A stretch of 64,000 nt of DNA from Actinomadura parmotrematis (GCF_019458805.1 NZ_JAIBOA010000007.1:1-64000), one strand, 5' to 3'. Shown: positions 52,457-61,369, counted from the first letter of the stretch. Made by a program: numbers and translations. The notes: generated by a model not told the origin, from the sequence alone.

Positions 52457-53266
52457 ATGAGCCTTCCGATCTGCGTCACCTGCGGCGTGCAGTACGGCCA
52501 CGACCGCCCCGACTGCCCCATCTGCCTCGACGAGCGCCAGTACGTCGGCTGGGACGGGCAGCGCTGGACCGACCTGGCCGGCCTGCGCGCCGCCGGGCAC
52601 CGCGGCCGCGTCGAGGACGAGGGCCCCGGCGTCGTCGGGATCGGCACCGAGCCCTCCACCGGCATCGGGCAGCGGGCGCTGCTCGTGCGGACGCCGGGCG
52701 GCAACGTGCTGTGGGACATGGTGAGCCACCTGGACGAGGCGACCGTCCGCGCCGTCCGCGACCTCGGCGGCGTCCGGGCCATCGCCGTCAGCCACCCGCA
52801 CTTCTACGGGTCGATGGTGGAGTGGGCGCACGCCTTCGACGCCCCGATCCACCTGCACGAGAAGGACCGCGCGTGGCTGCCGCGCGCCGACGACGCGGTG
52901 GCGTTCTGGTCGGGGGACCGGTTCGACCTCGGCGGCGGCCTCACCCTGATCAACGCCGGTGTCCACTTCGCGGGCGGGCAGGTGCTCCACTGGCGGGACG
53001 GCGAGGACGGCGCGGGCGCGCTGCTGTCCGGCGACATCGTCCAGGTCGTGAGCGACCGCGACTGGGTCGGTTTCATGTACAGCTACCCGAATCTGATCCC
53101 CGAGCGGCCGCGCGTCGTGCGCCGCGCGCTCGGCCTGCTGGAGGGGCACGACTTCGCGCGCGTGTACGGGGGCTGGTGGCGGCGCGTCGTCCGGACCGAC
53201 GGGCGGGCGGCGGTCCGGCGCAGCGCGGAGCGCTACCTGAGATTCGCACTGGATGACGACAGGTAA
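52457..53266 (+). CDS. Zinc-ribbon protein with degenerate MBL fold
   Basis: The 269-residue protein begins with a rubredoxin/zinc-ribbon knuckle pair (CVTCGVQYGHDRPDCPIC, residues 6-23) and continues with an MBL-type domain. The normal HxHxDH reads SHPHFYGSMVEWA, losing Asp and the last His. Later ligands GVHFAGG and LLSGDIVQV are present, and the C-terminal His ligand is unclear. It may bind one metal or act non-hydrolytically. Streptomycete homologues with HPHFYG exist in my recollection, as uncharacterised MBL proteins. It is divergent from the amidase-like gene. Confidence 0.75.
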   Translation: MSLPICVTCGVQYGHDRPDCPICLDERQYVGWDGQRWTDLAGLRAAGHRGRVEDEGPGVVGIGTEPSTGIGQRALLVRTPGGNVLWDMVSHLDEATVRAVRDLGGVRAIAVSHPHFYGSMVEWAHAFDAPIHLHEKDRAWLPRADDAVAFWSGDRFDLGGGLTLINAGVHFAGGQVLHWRDGEDGAGALLSGDIVQVVSDRDWVGFMYSYPNLIPERPRVVRRALGLLEGHDFARVYGGWWRRVVRTDGRAAVRRSAERYLRFALDDDR

Positions 53267-53314
53267 CCGTACGGACACCCATTCCGTACTTTCGCGGCCG
53301 ACCCGCCCGGGGCG

Positions 53315-53336
53315 TAATATTAGTTAGGCAAAGTAA
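53315..53336 (+). promoter_or_regulatory. MFS promoter with DtxR/IdeR-like sequence
   Basis: TAATAT (53315-53320) is a good -10. Overlapping it downstream, TTAGTTAGGCAAAGTAAC matches the core GTTAGGCNAA of iron-repressor boxes (11 of 19 positions overall). Weak but well placed for repression. Confidence 0.35.
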
Positions 53337-53364
53337 CCACTTCCCGTCCAGAGGGAGCCCCTTG

Positions 53365-55092
53365 GTGCGCACGAAGCACTACTCCTGGGTCGCGCTCAGC
53401 AACACCACCCTCGGCATGCTGCTGGCCACCGTGAACTCCTCCATCGTGATCATCTCCCTGCCGGCGATCTTCCGCGGCGTCCGCCTGGACCCGCTCGAAC
53501 CCGGCAACGTCGGCTACCTGCTGTGGATCCTCATGGGCTACATGCTGGTGTCGGCGGTGCTGGTGGTGACGCTCGGCCGGCTCGGCGACATGTTCGGCCG
53601 GGTCCGCATCTACAACGCCGGCTTCGCGGTGTTCACCCTCGGCACCGTCGTGCTGGCGCTGGACCCCTTCACCGGCGGCCGCGGCGCCGTCTGGCTGATC
53701 GCCTGGCGGATCGTCCAGGGCATCGGCGGCGCCATGCTCATGGCCAACTCCGCCGCCATCCTCACCGACGCCTTCCCGGCGCGGCGGCGCGGCATGGCGA
53801 TGGGCGTCAACCAGGTCGCCGGCATCGCCGGGACCTTCCTCGGCCTCGTCGCGGGCGGCCTGCTCAGCGAGGTCAACTGGCGGCTGGTGTTCTTCGCCTC
53901 CGCGCCGATCGGCGTCGCCGGCACCGTCTGGGCCTACCGCAGCCTCGTCGAGACCGCCGTCCGCAAGGCCGGCGCGAAGATCGACTGGCTCGGCAACGTC
54001 GCCTTCGCCGCCGGCCTCACCGCCCTGCTCGCCGCCATCACCTACGGCATCCAGCCCTACGGCGGCCACGACATGGGCTGGACGAACCCCTGGGTGCTCG
54101 CCGGCATCATCGGCGGCATCGCGGTCCTCGCGGCGTTCTGCGTCATCGAGACGAAGGTGGAGCAGCCCATGTTCCACCTCGACCTGTTCCGCATCCGGGC
54201 GTTCAGCGCCGGCAACGCCGCGAGCCTGCTCGCCGCCGTCTCGCGCGGCGGCATGCAGTTCATGCTGATCATCTGGCTGCAGGGCATCTGGCTCCCGCTG
54301 CACGGCTACGACTTCGAGGACACCCCGCTGTGGGCCGGCATCTACCTGCTGCCCCTCACCCTCGGCTTCCTCGTCGCCGGCCCGGTCTCGGGACACCTGT
54401 CGGACCGCTACGGCGCCCGCGCCTTCGCCTCCGGCGGCCTGCTGCTGTCGGCCGCCGCCTTCGCCGGGCTGCTGCTCGTCCCGACCGACTTCGCCTACTG
54501 GCAGTTCGCGCTGCTGATCTTCGTCAACGGCGTCGGCTCGGGCCTGTTCGCCGCCCCCAACACGACCGCCATCATGAACGCGGTCCCCGCCGACCAGCGC
54601 GGCGTCGCCTCGGGCATGCGCGCCACCTTCATGAACGCCGGCATGGTGCTGTCCATCGGCGTGTTCTTCTCGCTGATGATCGCCGGCCTGGCCGACCGGC
54701 TGCCCGCCACCCTGTCCAGCGGCCTCACCGCGCACGGCGTCGACCAGGCCACCGCCTCCCGCATCGCGAACCTGCCGCCCGTCGGGACGCTGTTCGCCGC
54801 GTTCCTCGGCTACAACCCGATCGAGAGCCTGCTCGGCCCGGCCGGGGCGCTGGACGGCCTCGGCGCCGGCGACCGCGCGACCCTGACCGGCCACGCCTAT
54901 TTCCCGCACCTCATCGCGGGGCCGTTCCACCACGGCCTGGTCATCGTGTTCTCGCTGGCCATCGCCATGTCGCTGATCGCCGCGCTCGCTTCGGCGCTGC
55001 GCGGCCGCCGCTTCGTCCACGAGGAGCAGGACGCCCCCGCCGTCACCGAGGCCCCGGTGACGGTGCCCTTCGACGAGGGCGCCGACGCCTAG
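53365..55092 (+). CDS. MFS transporter, DHA2 (EmrB/QacA) family
   Basis: The 575-residue, 14-helix exporter has motif A GRLGDMFGRVRIYNAGFAVF near 70, motif C-like GVNQVAGIAGTFLGLVAGG, and NGVGSGLFAAPNTTAIMNAVP typical of DHA2. It has a long C-terminal loop before the last helix and an acidic tail. It exports drugs, siderophores or metabolites by proton antiport. GTG 53365 is 7 nt after GGGAG; TTG 53362 is an alternative. A possible iron box sits in its promoter. Confidence 0.9.
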   Translation: MRTKHYSWVALSNTTLGMLLATVNSSIVIISLPAIFRGVRLDPLEPGNVGYLLWILMGYMLVSAVLVVTLGRLGDMFGRVRIYNAGFAVFTLGTVVLALDPFTGGRGAVWLIAWRIVQGIGGAMLMANSAAILTDAFPARRRGMAMGVNQVAGIAGTFLGLVAGGLLSEVNWRLVFFASAPIGVAGTVWAYRSLVETAVRKAGAKIDWLGNVAFAAGLTALLAAITYGIQPYGGHDMGWTNPWVLAGIIGGIAVLAAFCVIETKVEQPMFHLDLFRIRAFSAGNAASLLAAVSRGGMQFMLIIWLQGIWLPLHGYDFEDTPLWAGIYLLPLTLGFLVAGPVSGHLSDRYGARAFASGGLLLSAAAFAGLLLVPTDFAYWQFALLIFVNGVGSGLFAAPNTTAIMNAVPADQRGVASGMRATFMNAGMVLSIGVFFSLMIAGLADRLPATLSSGLTAHGVDQATASRIANLPPVGTLFAAFLGYNPIESLLGPAGALDGLGAGDRATLTGHAYFPHLIAGPFHHGLVIVFSLAIAMSLIAALASALRGRRFVHEEQDAPAVTEAPVTVPFDEGADA

Positions 55093-55159
55093 CGGGATGC
55101 GGCGGGGCGCGGCCGGTAATTCGGTGGCCGGGCCCCGCCGCCGCCGTCCACGATGGAGC

Positions 55160-55756
55160 ATGAGCCCATCGGAGAACGCCCGGCCCCCCGAACGCATCGT
55201 GCATCCCGCCGTCGTGCTCCGGCGGCTGCGCCCCGCGGACGCGCCCGCCCTGCACGAGGCGGCCGTCGCCTCCCACGACGAGCTGCACCGGTGGATGCCC
55301 TGGGCGACCGACCCGCCCGCCGAGAGCGCCCAGGTCGAGTTCGCCGCGACCAGCCACCGCGAGTGGGACGAGGGCGCGTCCTTCGTCTACCTGATGTTCG
55401 ACCCCGCGGACGCGGCCGGCGAGCGCCCGATCGGCACCGTCGGCCTGCACGCCCGCATCGGCCCCGGCGCCCTGGAGATCGGCTACTGGGTGCACAGCGC
55501 CCGCACCGGCCGCGGCCTCGCCACCACCGGCGCCGGGCTGCTCACCGCCGCCGCGTTCCGGCTGGCCGGCGTCGAGCGCGTGGAGATCCACTGCGACCGG
55601 GCCAACCGCGCGAGCGCGGCCGTCCCGCGCAAGCTCGGCTTCCGCCACCAGCGCACCGAGGACCACGCGCCCGAGGCCCCCGCCGAGACCGGCCGCCGCG
55701 AGATCTGGGTCCTGGACCGCGCCGGCCTCGCCGCCGCCCCCGCCGCCGCGTACTGA
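55160..55756 (+). CDS. GNAT N-acetyltransferase (RimJ/RimL-like)
   Basis: The 198-residue GNAT protein has LRRLRPADAPALHEAAVASHDEL, then the beta-4/acetyl-CoA P-loop region EIGYWVHSARTGRGLAT, and RVEIHCDRANRASAAVPRKLGF. This pattern (H-C-D-x2-N-x2-S) marks ribosomal-protein alanine acetyltransferases and related small-molecule or peptide N-acetyltransferases. ATG 55160. Specific substrate unknown. Confidence 0.88.
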   Translation: MSPSENARPPERIVHPAVVLRRLRPADAPALHEAAVASHDELHRWMPWATDPPAESAQVEFAATSHREWDEGASFVYLMFDPADAAGERPIGTVGLHARIGPGALEIGYWVHSARTGRGLATTGAGLLTAAAFRLAGVERVEIHCDRANRASAAVPRKLGFRHQRTEDHAPEAPAETGRREIWVLDRAGLAAAPAAAY

Positions 55757-55840
55757 CCGGGGCGCGGGCCGACCGGCGCGCGGGCCGGCCGGACGCGCCG
55801 TGAACGCGCGCTATGGCCGGTTCCGGTGGCGACCGATCTT

Positions 55841-55854
55841 CGAACACGTGTACG
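55841..55854. promoter_or_regulatory. LexA (SOS) box upstream of uvrA
   Basis: CGAACACGTGTACG matches the actinobacterial SOS box CGAACNNNNGTTCG at all but one position. It lies 180 bp upstream of the uvrA start codon, in the GNAT-uvrA spacer. Confidence 0.6.
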
Positions 55855-55960
55855 GTTTCGCGTGGCGGGACGTCCGCGAGGGACGGGTGGGACCGGCCGT
55901 GAAATGCGCCGCGCCCCGCCGCTGTTATGTGACCGGGGACGTTCTGTCGTACCCCCTGGC

Positions 55961-55966
55961 TAGCCT
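55961..55966 (+). promoter_or_regulatory. -10 box of proximal uvrA promoter
   Basis: TAGCCT precedes an ATG at 55975 by 8 nt. That ATG opens a 17-codon frame whose TGA (56026-56028) lies just past the uvrA GTG at 56021, so the leader could be leaderless and coupled. Confidence 0.4.
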
Positions 55967-56020
55967 GCGAGCGGATGGCCGTCCCATCTCTACGAGCCCA
56001 GAACAGGACCACACAACGCC

Positions 56021-58858
56021 GTGCATGACCGACTCATCGTGCGTGGAGCACGCGAGCACAACCTGAAGGACGTCTCGCTCGACCTGCCGCGGGACTCCAT
56101 GATCGTGTTCACCGGCCTGTCCGGGTCGGGCAAGTCGAGTCTGGCGTTCGACACGATCTTCGCCGAGGGGCAGCGGCGCTACGTCGAGTCCCTGTCGTCC
56201 TACGCGCGCCAGTTCCTCGGCCAGATGGACAAGCCCGACGTCGACTTCATCGAGGGCCTGTCGCCGGCGGTGTCGATCGACCAGAAGTCCACCAGCAAGA
56301 ACCCGCGGTCGACCGTCGGCACCATCACCGAGGTCTACGACTACCTGCGCCTGCTCTACGCGCGCATCGGCCACCCGCACTGCCCGATCTGCGCCCGGCC
56401 GATCACCCGCCAGGCCCCGCAGCAGATCGTCGACCGGGTGCTGGAGCTGGCCGAGGGCACCCGGTTCCAGGTGCTCGCGCCGGTCATCCGCGGCCGCAAG
56501 GGCGAGTACCTGGAGCTGTTCCGCGAGCTGCAGTCCAAGGGCTACTCGCGCGCCCTGGTCGACGGGCGGGCGGTCCGGCTGGACGAGCCGCCCGCGCTCA
56601 AGAAGCAGGAGAAGCACGACATCTCGGTCGTGGTGGACCGGCTCTCGGTGAAGCAGAGCGCCCGCCAGCGCCTCGCCGACTCCGTCGAGACCGCGCTCGG
56701 CCTCGCCGGCGGCACCATCGTCCTGGACTTCGTCGACCTGGACGAGGGCGACGAGAACCGCACCCGGATGTACTCCGAGCACCTCTACTGCCCCTACGAC
56801 GACCTGTCGTTCGACGAGCTGGAGCCGCGCTCGTTCTCCTTCAACTCGCCCTTCGGCGCCTGCCCGGAGTGCACCGGCATCGGCACCCGGATGGAGGTCG
56901 ACCCCGAGCTGATCGTCCCCGACGGGGAGCTGTCGCTCGCCGAGGGCGCGATCCAGCCGTGGTCGGGCGGCCACGTCAGCGAGTACTTCCTGCGCCTGCT
57001 GTCGGCCCTCGCCGACGCCATGGGCTTCACCCTCGACACCCCGTGGGACCGGCTCCCGCTGAAGGCGCGCCGCGCGATCCTCAACGGGCACGAGACCCAG
57101 GTCCACGTCCGCTACAAGAACCGCTACGGGCGCACCCGGTCGTACTACACCTCCTACGAGGGCGTGATCCCCTACATCCACCGGCGGCACGCCGAGTCCG
57201 AGAGCGACTCCTCGCGCGAGAAGCTCGAGGGCTACATGCGCGAGATCCCCTGCCCGACGTGCGAGGGCGCGCGGCTGAAGCCGTACGTGCTCGCGGTCAC
57301 CATGGGCGGCCGGTCCATCGCCGAGGTCTCGGCCCTGCCGATCGGCGAGTGCGCCAAGTTCCTGCTCGCGCTGGAGCTGACCGACCGCGAGAAGCAGATC
57401 GCCGAGCGGGTCCTCAAGGAGATCAACGCCCGCCTGGGGTTCCTGCTGGACGTCGGCCTGGACTACCTGTCCCTCGACCGCGCCTCGGCGACGCTGTCGG
57501 GCGGCGAGGCGCAGCGCATCCGGCTGGCCACCCAGATCGGCTCCGGCCTCGTCGGCGTCCTGTACGTGCTGGACGAGCCGTCCATCGGCCTGCACCAGCG
57601 CGACAACCACCGCCTGCTGGAGACGCTGCTGCGCCTCCGCGACATGGGCAACACCCTGATCGTCGTCGAGCACGACGAGGACACCATCGCCGCCGCCGAC
57701 TGGGTCGTCGACATCGGCCCGCGCGCCGGCGAGCACGGCGGCGAGATCGTGGTGTCGGGCACCGTCGACGAGCTGCTGACGTCCGAGGACTCGCTGACCG
57801 GCCAGTACCTGTCGGGGCGCCGCGAGATCGCCGTCCCGAAGATCCGGCGGCCGCGCGCCAGGGGACGCGAGATCACCGTCAAGGGCGCGTCCCAGAACAA
57901 CCTCAAGGACGTCGACGTCGCGTTCCCGCTCGGGGTGTTCACCGCCGTCACGGGCGTGTCGGGGTCGGGCAAGTCCACCCTGGTCAACGACATCCTCTAC
58001 ACCTCGCTCGCCAAGAAGCTGCACGGCGCCCGCACGGTGCCCGGCCGGCACAAGCGGGTGAACGGCGTCGACCAGCTCGACAAGGTCGTGCACGTCGACC
58101 AGTCGCCGATCGGCCGCACCCCGCGGTCCAACCCGGCCACCTACACCGGCGTGTTCGACCACATCCGCAAGCTGTTCGCGCAGACGACCGAGGCGAAGGT
58201 CCGCGGCTACCAGCCGGGCCGCTTCTCCTTCAACGTCAAGGGCGGCCGCTGCGAGAACTGCGCGGGCGACGGCACGATCAAGATCGAGATGAACTTCCTG
58301 CCGGACGTCTACGTGCCCTGCGAGGTCTGCCACGGCGCCCGCTACAACCGGGAGACGCTGGAGGTCCACTACAAGGGCAGGACCATCGCCGAGGTGCTGG
58401 ACATGCCGATCGAGGAGGCCACCGCCTTCTTCGAGCCGATCAAGGCGATCCACCGGCACCTGCACACCCTGAACGAGGTCGGGCTCGGCTACGTGCGGCT
58501 CGGCCAGAGCGCCCCGACGCTGTCGGGCGGCGAGGCGCAGCGCGTCAAGCTCGCCTCCGAGCTGCAGCGCCGGTCCACCGGCCGCACCGTCTACGTGCTG
58601 GACGAGCCGACCACGGGCCTGCACTTCGAGGACATCCGCAAGCTTCTCGGCGTGCTGAACGGCCTGGTCGACAAGGGCAACACGGTGATCGTCATCGAGC
58701 ACAACCTGGACGTCATCAAGACGGCCGACTGGGTCATCGACATGGGCCCCGAGGGCGGCTCGCGCGGCGGCACCGTCGTGGCGACCGGCACGCCCGAGGA
58801 GGTCGCCGGGGTGGAGGGCAGCCACACCGGCCAGTTCCTCGCCAAGGTCCTCGGCTGA
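56021..58858 (+). CDS. uvrA: Excinuclease ABC subunit A
   Basis: The 945-residue UvrA has duplicated ABC units: Walker [14 protein letters not shown] (about 30) and [14 protein letters not shown] (about 645), with signatures [14 protein letters not shown] and [15 protein letters not shown]. Zinc modules are [17 protein letters not shown] and [17 protein letters not shown]. It recognises DNA damage as a dimer and loads UvrB. GTG 56021 starts the usual [16 protein letters not shown] sequence. The SD is weak (AGGACC, 10 nt away). A LexA box lies upstream. Confidence 0.96.
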   Translation: MHDRLIVRGAREHNLKDVSLDLPRDSMIVFTGLSGSGKSSLAFDTIFAEGQRRYVESLSSYARQFLGQMDKPDVDFIEGLSPAVSIDQKSTSKNPRSTVGTITEVYDYLRLLYARIGHPHCPICARPITRQAPQQIVDRVLELAEGTRFQVLAPVIRGRKGEYLELFRELQSKGYSRALVDGRAVRLDEPPALKKQEKHDISVVVDRLSVKQSARQRLADSVETALGLAGGTIVLDFVDLDEGDENRTRMYSEHLYCPYDDLSFDELEPRSFSFNSPFGACPECTGIGTRMEVDPELIVPDGELSLAEGAIQPWSGGHVSEYFLRLLSALADAMGFTLDTPWDRLPLKARRAILNGHETQVHVRYKNRYGRTRSYYTSYEGVIPYIHRRHAESESDSSREKLEGYMREIPCPTCEGARLKPYVLAVTMGGRSIAEVSALPIGECAKFLLALELTDREKQIAERVLKEINARLGFLLDVGLDYLSLDRASATLSGGEAQRIRLATQIGSGLVGVLYVLDEPSIGLHQRDNHRLLETLLRLRDMGNTLIVVEHDEDTIAAADWVVDIGPRAGEHGGEIVVSGTVDELLTSEDSLTGQYLSGRREIAVPKIRRPRARGREITVKGASQNNLKDVDVAFPLGVFTAVTGVSGSGKSTLVNDILYTSLAKKLHGARTVPGRHKRVNGVDQLDKVVHVDQSPIGRTPRSNPATYTGVFDHIRKLFAQTTEAKVRGYQPGRFSFNVKGGRCENCAGDGTIKIEMNFLPDVYVPCEVCHGARYNRETLEVHYKGRTIAEVLDMPIEEATAFFEPIKAIHRHLHTLNEVGLGYVRLGQSAPTLSGGEAQRVKLASELQRRSTGRTVYVLDEPTTGLHFEDIRKLLGVLNGLVDKGNTVIVIEHNLDVIKTADWVIDMGPEGGSRGGTVVATGTPEEVAGVEGSHTGQFLAKVLG

Positions 58859-58871
58859 CCGTCCCCGTCCG

Positions 58872-58903
58872 GGACGCCGCCCGCCGACATGCGGGCGGCG
58901 TCC
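58872..58903 (+). terminator. uvrA terminator
   Basis: A perfect 13-bp stem (58872-58884 with 58891-58903) with a 6-nt loop starts 13 nt past the uvrA stop. Confidence 0.8.
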
Positions 58904-58952
58904 GGGCGCGGGTGCATGCGCCGCGCCGCCGGTTGCGGGAACATGATCGCCC

Positions 58953-59402
58953 ATGAGCGAGATCGAGACGACCGGGGCCGCGGCCCCGGCCCACGACGTG
59001 ATCGGCCGCCGCGCGGTGCTGTGCTGCGCCGGCGCCGCCGCCGCGGCGGGCGCCGTCGCCCTGGCGGGCTGCGGATCCTCCGGCGGCGACGAGCCCGACT
59101 CCGCCGGGCTGAAGGGCAAGGAGCTCGCCGCCGCGACGGCCGTGCCCGTCGGCGGCGGCTCGGTGAACAAGGACCTCAAGGTCGTGGTCACCCAGCCCGC
59201 CCAGGGCACCTACAAGGCGTTCACCGCCGTCTGCCCTCACCAGGGCTGCCTGGTCGACAAGATCGAGAACGGCGTCATCGAGTGCCCCTGCCACGGCAGC
59301 CACTTCACGGCGACCGACGGCTCGGTCGTGCGGGGCCCGGCGAACAAGGGCCTGGCGGCCTACCCGGTGCGGGTGGAGGGCGGCCGGATCGTCGGCGCCT
59401 GA
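58953..59402 (+). CDS. Rieske [2Fe-2S] Tat lipoprotein (copy 1)
   Basis: The 149-residue protein has a Tat-like leader with twin Arg (IGRRAVLCCAGAAAAAGAVAL) ending in lipobox ALAGCGSS. A compact Rieske domain has CPHQGC and CPCHGSHF (both Cys-His pairs). It carries electrons outside the membrane; typical partners are oxidases or dehydrogenases, none adjacent. ATG 58953 is used. A very similar gene lies downstream. Confidence 0.87.
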   Translation: MSEIETTGAAAPAHDVIGRRAVLCCAGAAAAAGAVALAGCGSSGGDEPDSAGLKGKELAAATAVPVGGGSVNKDLKVVVTQPAQGTYKAFTAVCPHQGCLVDKIENGVIECPCHGSHFTATDGSVVRGPANKGLAAYPVRVEGGRIVGA

Positions 59403-59421
59403 CCCGCGGCCCCGCCCGTCG

Positions 59422-59441
59422 CTTGAACTTTCAAGATTTTT
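59422..59441 (+). terminator. Weak terminator with T tract
   Basis: A 6-bp AT-rich stem (59422-59427 with 59430-59435) is followed by ATTTTT. This is the only U-tailed hairpin I noticed in the window. It is short, so efficiency is doubtful. Confidence 0.4.
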
Positions 59442-59521
59442 CTGAACCGGGCCGCGCCCGCGTCCGTACTCACCGGTGACGCGGAGCCGATCAGCGAGAC
59501 ACCAACCTGTGCGGAGGATCG

Positions 59522-60037
59522 ATGGCCCAGCACGACGCGATGACCGAGGAGACCGGAACCGGAACGGGGCCGGGGCCGGACGGTGCGGCGACCCGGCGCG
59601 GCCTGCTGGCCGGCGCCGGGGTCGTCGCCGCGGCCGGCCTGCTCGCGGCCTGCGGCGGCTCCGACGACTCCGGGGACGCCGGCGGCGGTGACGCGGGCGG
59701 CGACGGCGGCTCCGGCGGCGGCCCGTCGTCGGACGGCGGCGGGGGCTCGGCGACCGCGCTCGGTGCGGTGAGCGCCGTGCCGGTCGGCGGCGGCAAGGTG
59801 TTCAAGGACCGGAAGATCGTGGTCACCCAGCCCGCCAAGGGCGAGTTCAAGGCGTTCAGCGCCGTCTGCACGCACCGGGGGTGCAGCGTCGGGTCGGTGG
59901 CGGGCGGCCTCATCGAGTGCCCCTGCCACGGCAGCAAGTTCAAGATCGCGGACGGCTCGGTGGCGTCCGGCCCGGCCGAGGAGCCGCTGCCGGCCCGGAA
60001 GGTGACCGTTCAGAACGGCCAGATCACCCTGGCCTGA
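59522..60037 (+). CDS. Rieske [2Fe-2S] Tat lipoprotein (copy 2)
   Basis: The 171-residue paralogue has a twin-Arg leader (ATRRGLLAGAGVVAAAGLLA) and lipobox LLAACGGS. A Gly/Asp/Ser linker of about 40 residues follows, absent from copy 1, then the Rieske domain with CTHRGC and CPCHGSKF. GGAGG lies about 5 nt before ATG 59522. The longer linker may reach a different partner. It ends at a 64-bp palindrome. Confidence 0.88.
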   Translation: MAQHDAMTEETGTGTGPGPDGAATRRGLLAGAGVVAAAGLLAACGGSDDSGDAGGGDAGGDGGSGGGPSSDGGGGSATALGAVSAVPVGGGKVFKDRKIVVTQPAKGEFKAFSAVCTHRGCSVGSVAGGLIECPCHGSKFKIADGSVASGPAEEPLPARKVTVQNGQITLA

Positions 60038-60052
60038 CGGCCACCCTCCCGA

Positions 60053-60116
60053 CGTCGAGATGCGGCGTGTTGGGCATTTTCGATCGTCGAAGTGCCCAAC
60101 ACGCCGCATCTCGACG
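60053..60116. repeat. 64-bp palindrome, copy 2 of the dispersed repeat
   Basis: Arms 60053-60076 and 60093-60116 pair perfectly over 24 bp; the 16-nt centre contains a further TTCGA/TCGAA stem. It shares the core GCGGCGTGTTGG and right flank GACCGGGTGGTC with 39752-39813. It lies between convergent genes (Rieske stop 60037, MscS stop 60133), so it can act as a bidirectional terminator. Confidence 0.85.
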
Positions 60117-60132
60117 ATGGGTGACCGGGTGG

Positions 60133-61221
60133 TCAGGCGGCGTCGGGCACCGGCTCCAGGTCGGGCAGCTCGGCGCGGAGCCGGGGGAGCGCGTGCGGGT
60201 GGTGGTCGCGGATGTAGGTGACCAGGTGCTCGCGCACGTCGCAGCGCAGGTCGAAGGCGCTCGCCGAGTCGGCGGCGCTGACCAGGGCGCGCACCTGGAT
60301 CATGCCGTTGTCCAGCACGTCGGTGACCTGGAGCACCCACTCGCGCTGGTCCCACAGCGGGTTCTCCCGGAGCATCCGGTACAGCTCGGCGCGCAGCTCC
60401 TCCACCGGGACCGACCAGTCCACGTGCAGCATGACGGTGCCGAGGATGCGGCTGGTGTGGCGGGTCCAGTTCTCGAACGGCCGCTCGGTGAAGTAGGAGA
60501 CCGGCAGGATGAGCCGCCGCTCGTCCCAGATCTGCACGACGACGTACGACAGCGTCAGCTCCTCGACGCGGCCCCACTCGCCCTCCACGACCACGACGTC
60601 GTCCAGCCGGATCGCGTCGCTGAAGGCCAGCTGGAGCCCGGCGAACAGGTTGCCGAGGGCCGGGCGGGCGGCGATGCCGACGACCAGGCCGGCGACGCCC
60701 GCCGAGGCGAGCACCCCGGCGCCGAGCGCGCGGACGGCCGGGAAGGTGAACAGCGCCATGCCGGTCGCGATGATCACCACGATGGCGGCGGCGATCCGGC
60801 GGAGCAGCAGCATCTGCGTGCGGGCCCGGCGGGCCCGCCGGTTGCGCTCGCCCTCGATGCGGGTCAGCCGGTTCAGCGCCGGGTCGGTCAGCGAGTAGAA
60901 GATGCGGAGCGCCAGCCAGACGGTCGCGCCGATCGCGCCGATGCTGAGGACGTGGTCCACCGTCCCCTCGACGCGCCCGGGCAGCAGGTCGTACGGCATG
61001 GCCGCGTTGGCGCTGACGACGGCGGCGAAGGCGAAGGCGGCGCGCGTGCAGTGCCGTGCGGCGACGCCCACCCCCGGCCACCGGGCCGACAGCCGGCCGG
61101 CGAACAGCCTTCTGATGCCCTCCACCAGGACCACCGAGACTGTGATCGCGATCGCGAGCGTTATCCATGCCCAGAGTGCGGACAAGCCGGGCACGCCCCC
61201 CTTCGGTCGGGATCGGGACAT
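60133..61221 (-). CDS. MscS-family mechanosensitive channel
   Basis: The 362-residue membrane protein has about four N-terminal helices and the MscS pore helix (AGVLASAGVAGLVVGIAARPALGN). The beta domain (DDVVVVEGEWGRVEELTLSYVVV) and the C-terminal alpha/beta region follow. It opens under hypo-osmotic stress; related proteins may also move small solutes. ATG 61221 follows a short 5' UTR hairpin. It is divergent from uvrC. Confidence 0.88.
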   Translation of the reverse strand: MSRSRPKGGVPGLSALWAWITLAIAITVSVVLVEGIRRLFAGRLSARWPGVGVAARHCTRAAFAFAAVVSANAAMPYDLLPGRVEGTVDHVLSIGAIGATVWLALRIFYSLTDPALNRLTRIEGERNRRARRARTQMLLLRRIAAAIVVIIATGMALFTFPAVRALGAGVLASAGVAGLVVGIAARPALGNLFAGLQLAFSDAIRLDDVVVVEGEWGRVEELTLSYVVVQIWDERRLILPVSYFTERPFENWTRHTSRILGTVMLHVDWSVPVEELRAELYRMLRENPLWDQREWVLQVTDVLDNGMIQVRALVSAADSASAFDLRCDVREHLVTYIRDHHPHALPRLRAELPDLEPVPDAA

Positions 61222-61222
61222 C

Positions 61223-61241
61223 GGCGCACGTCACGTGCGCC
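61223..61241 (-). promoter_or_regulatory. Palindrome in mscS 5' UTR
   Basis: GGCGCACG and CGTGCGCC (8 bp, loop TCA) directly precede the mscS ATG. TAGTCT on the minus strand (61249-61254) would start transcription right at this hairpin. It may be an operator or a translational block. Confidence 0.4.
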
Positions 61242-61363
61242 TCATTTCAGACTAAAGATCCTTTTCCGTGACCTTTGCCGTCGTAACGAGATCCGTGTCA
61301 CGTGGGGGACGGGCCGCCGGGGCGGGCGCGCGGACCGCCGCGCGGACTGTCGGTGCGGGCCAC

Positions 61364-61369
61364 TAACCT
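61364..61369 (+). promoter_or_regulatory. -10 box of leaderless uvrC transcript
   Basis: TAACCT lies 7 nt before GTG 61377 with no SD. Confidence 0.5.

Noticed and set aside
55925..59209. Very long open frame antisense to uvrA
   Set aside because: Produced by extreme GC codon bias; uvrA on the plus strand has all family motifs.
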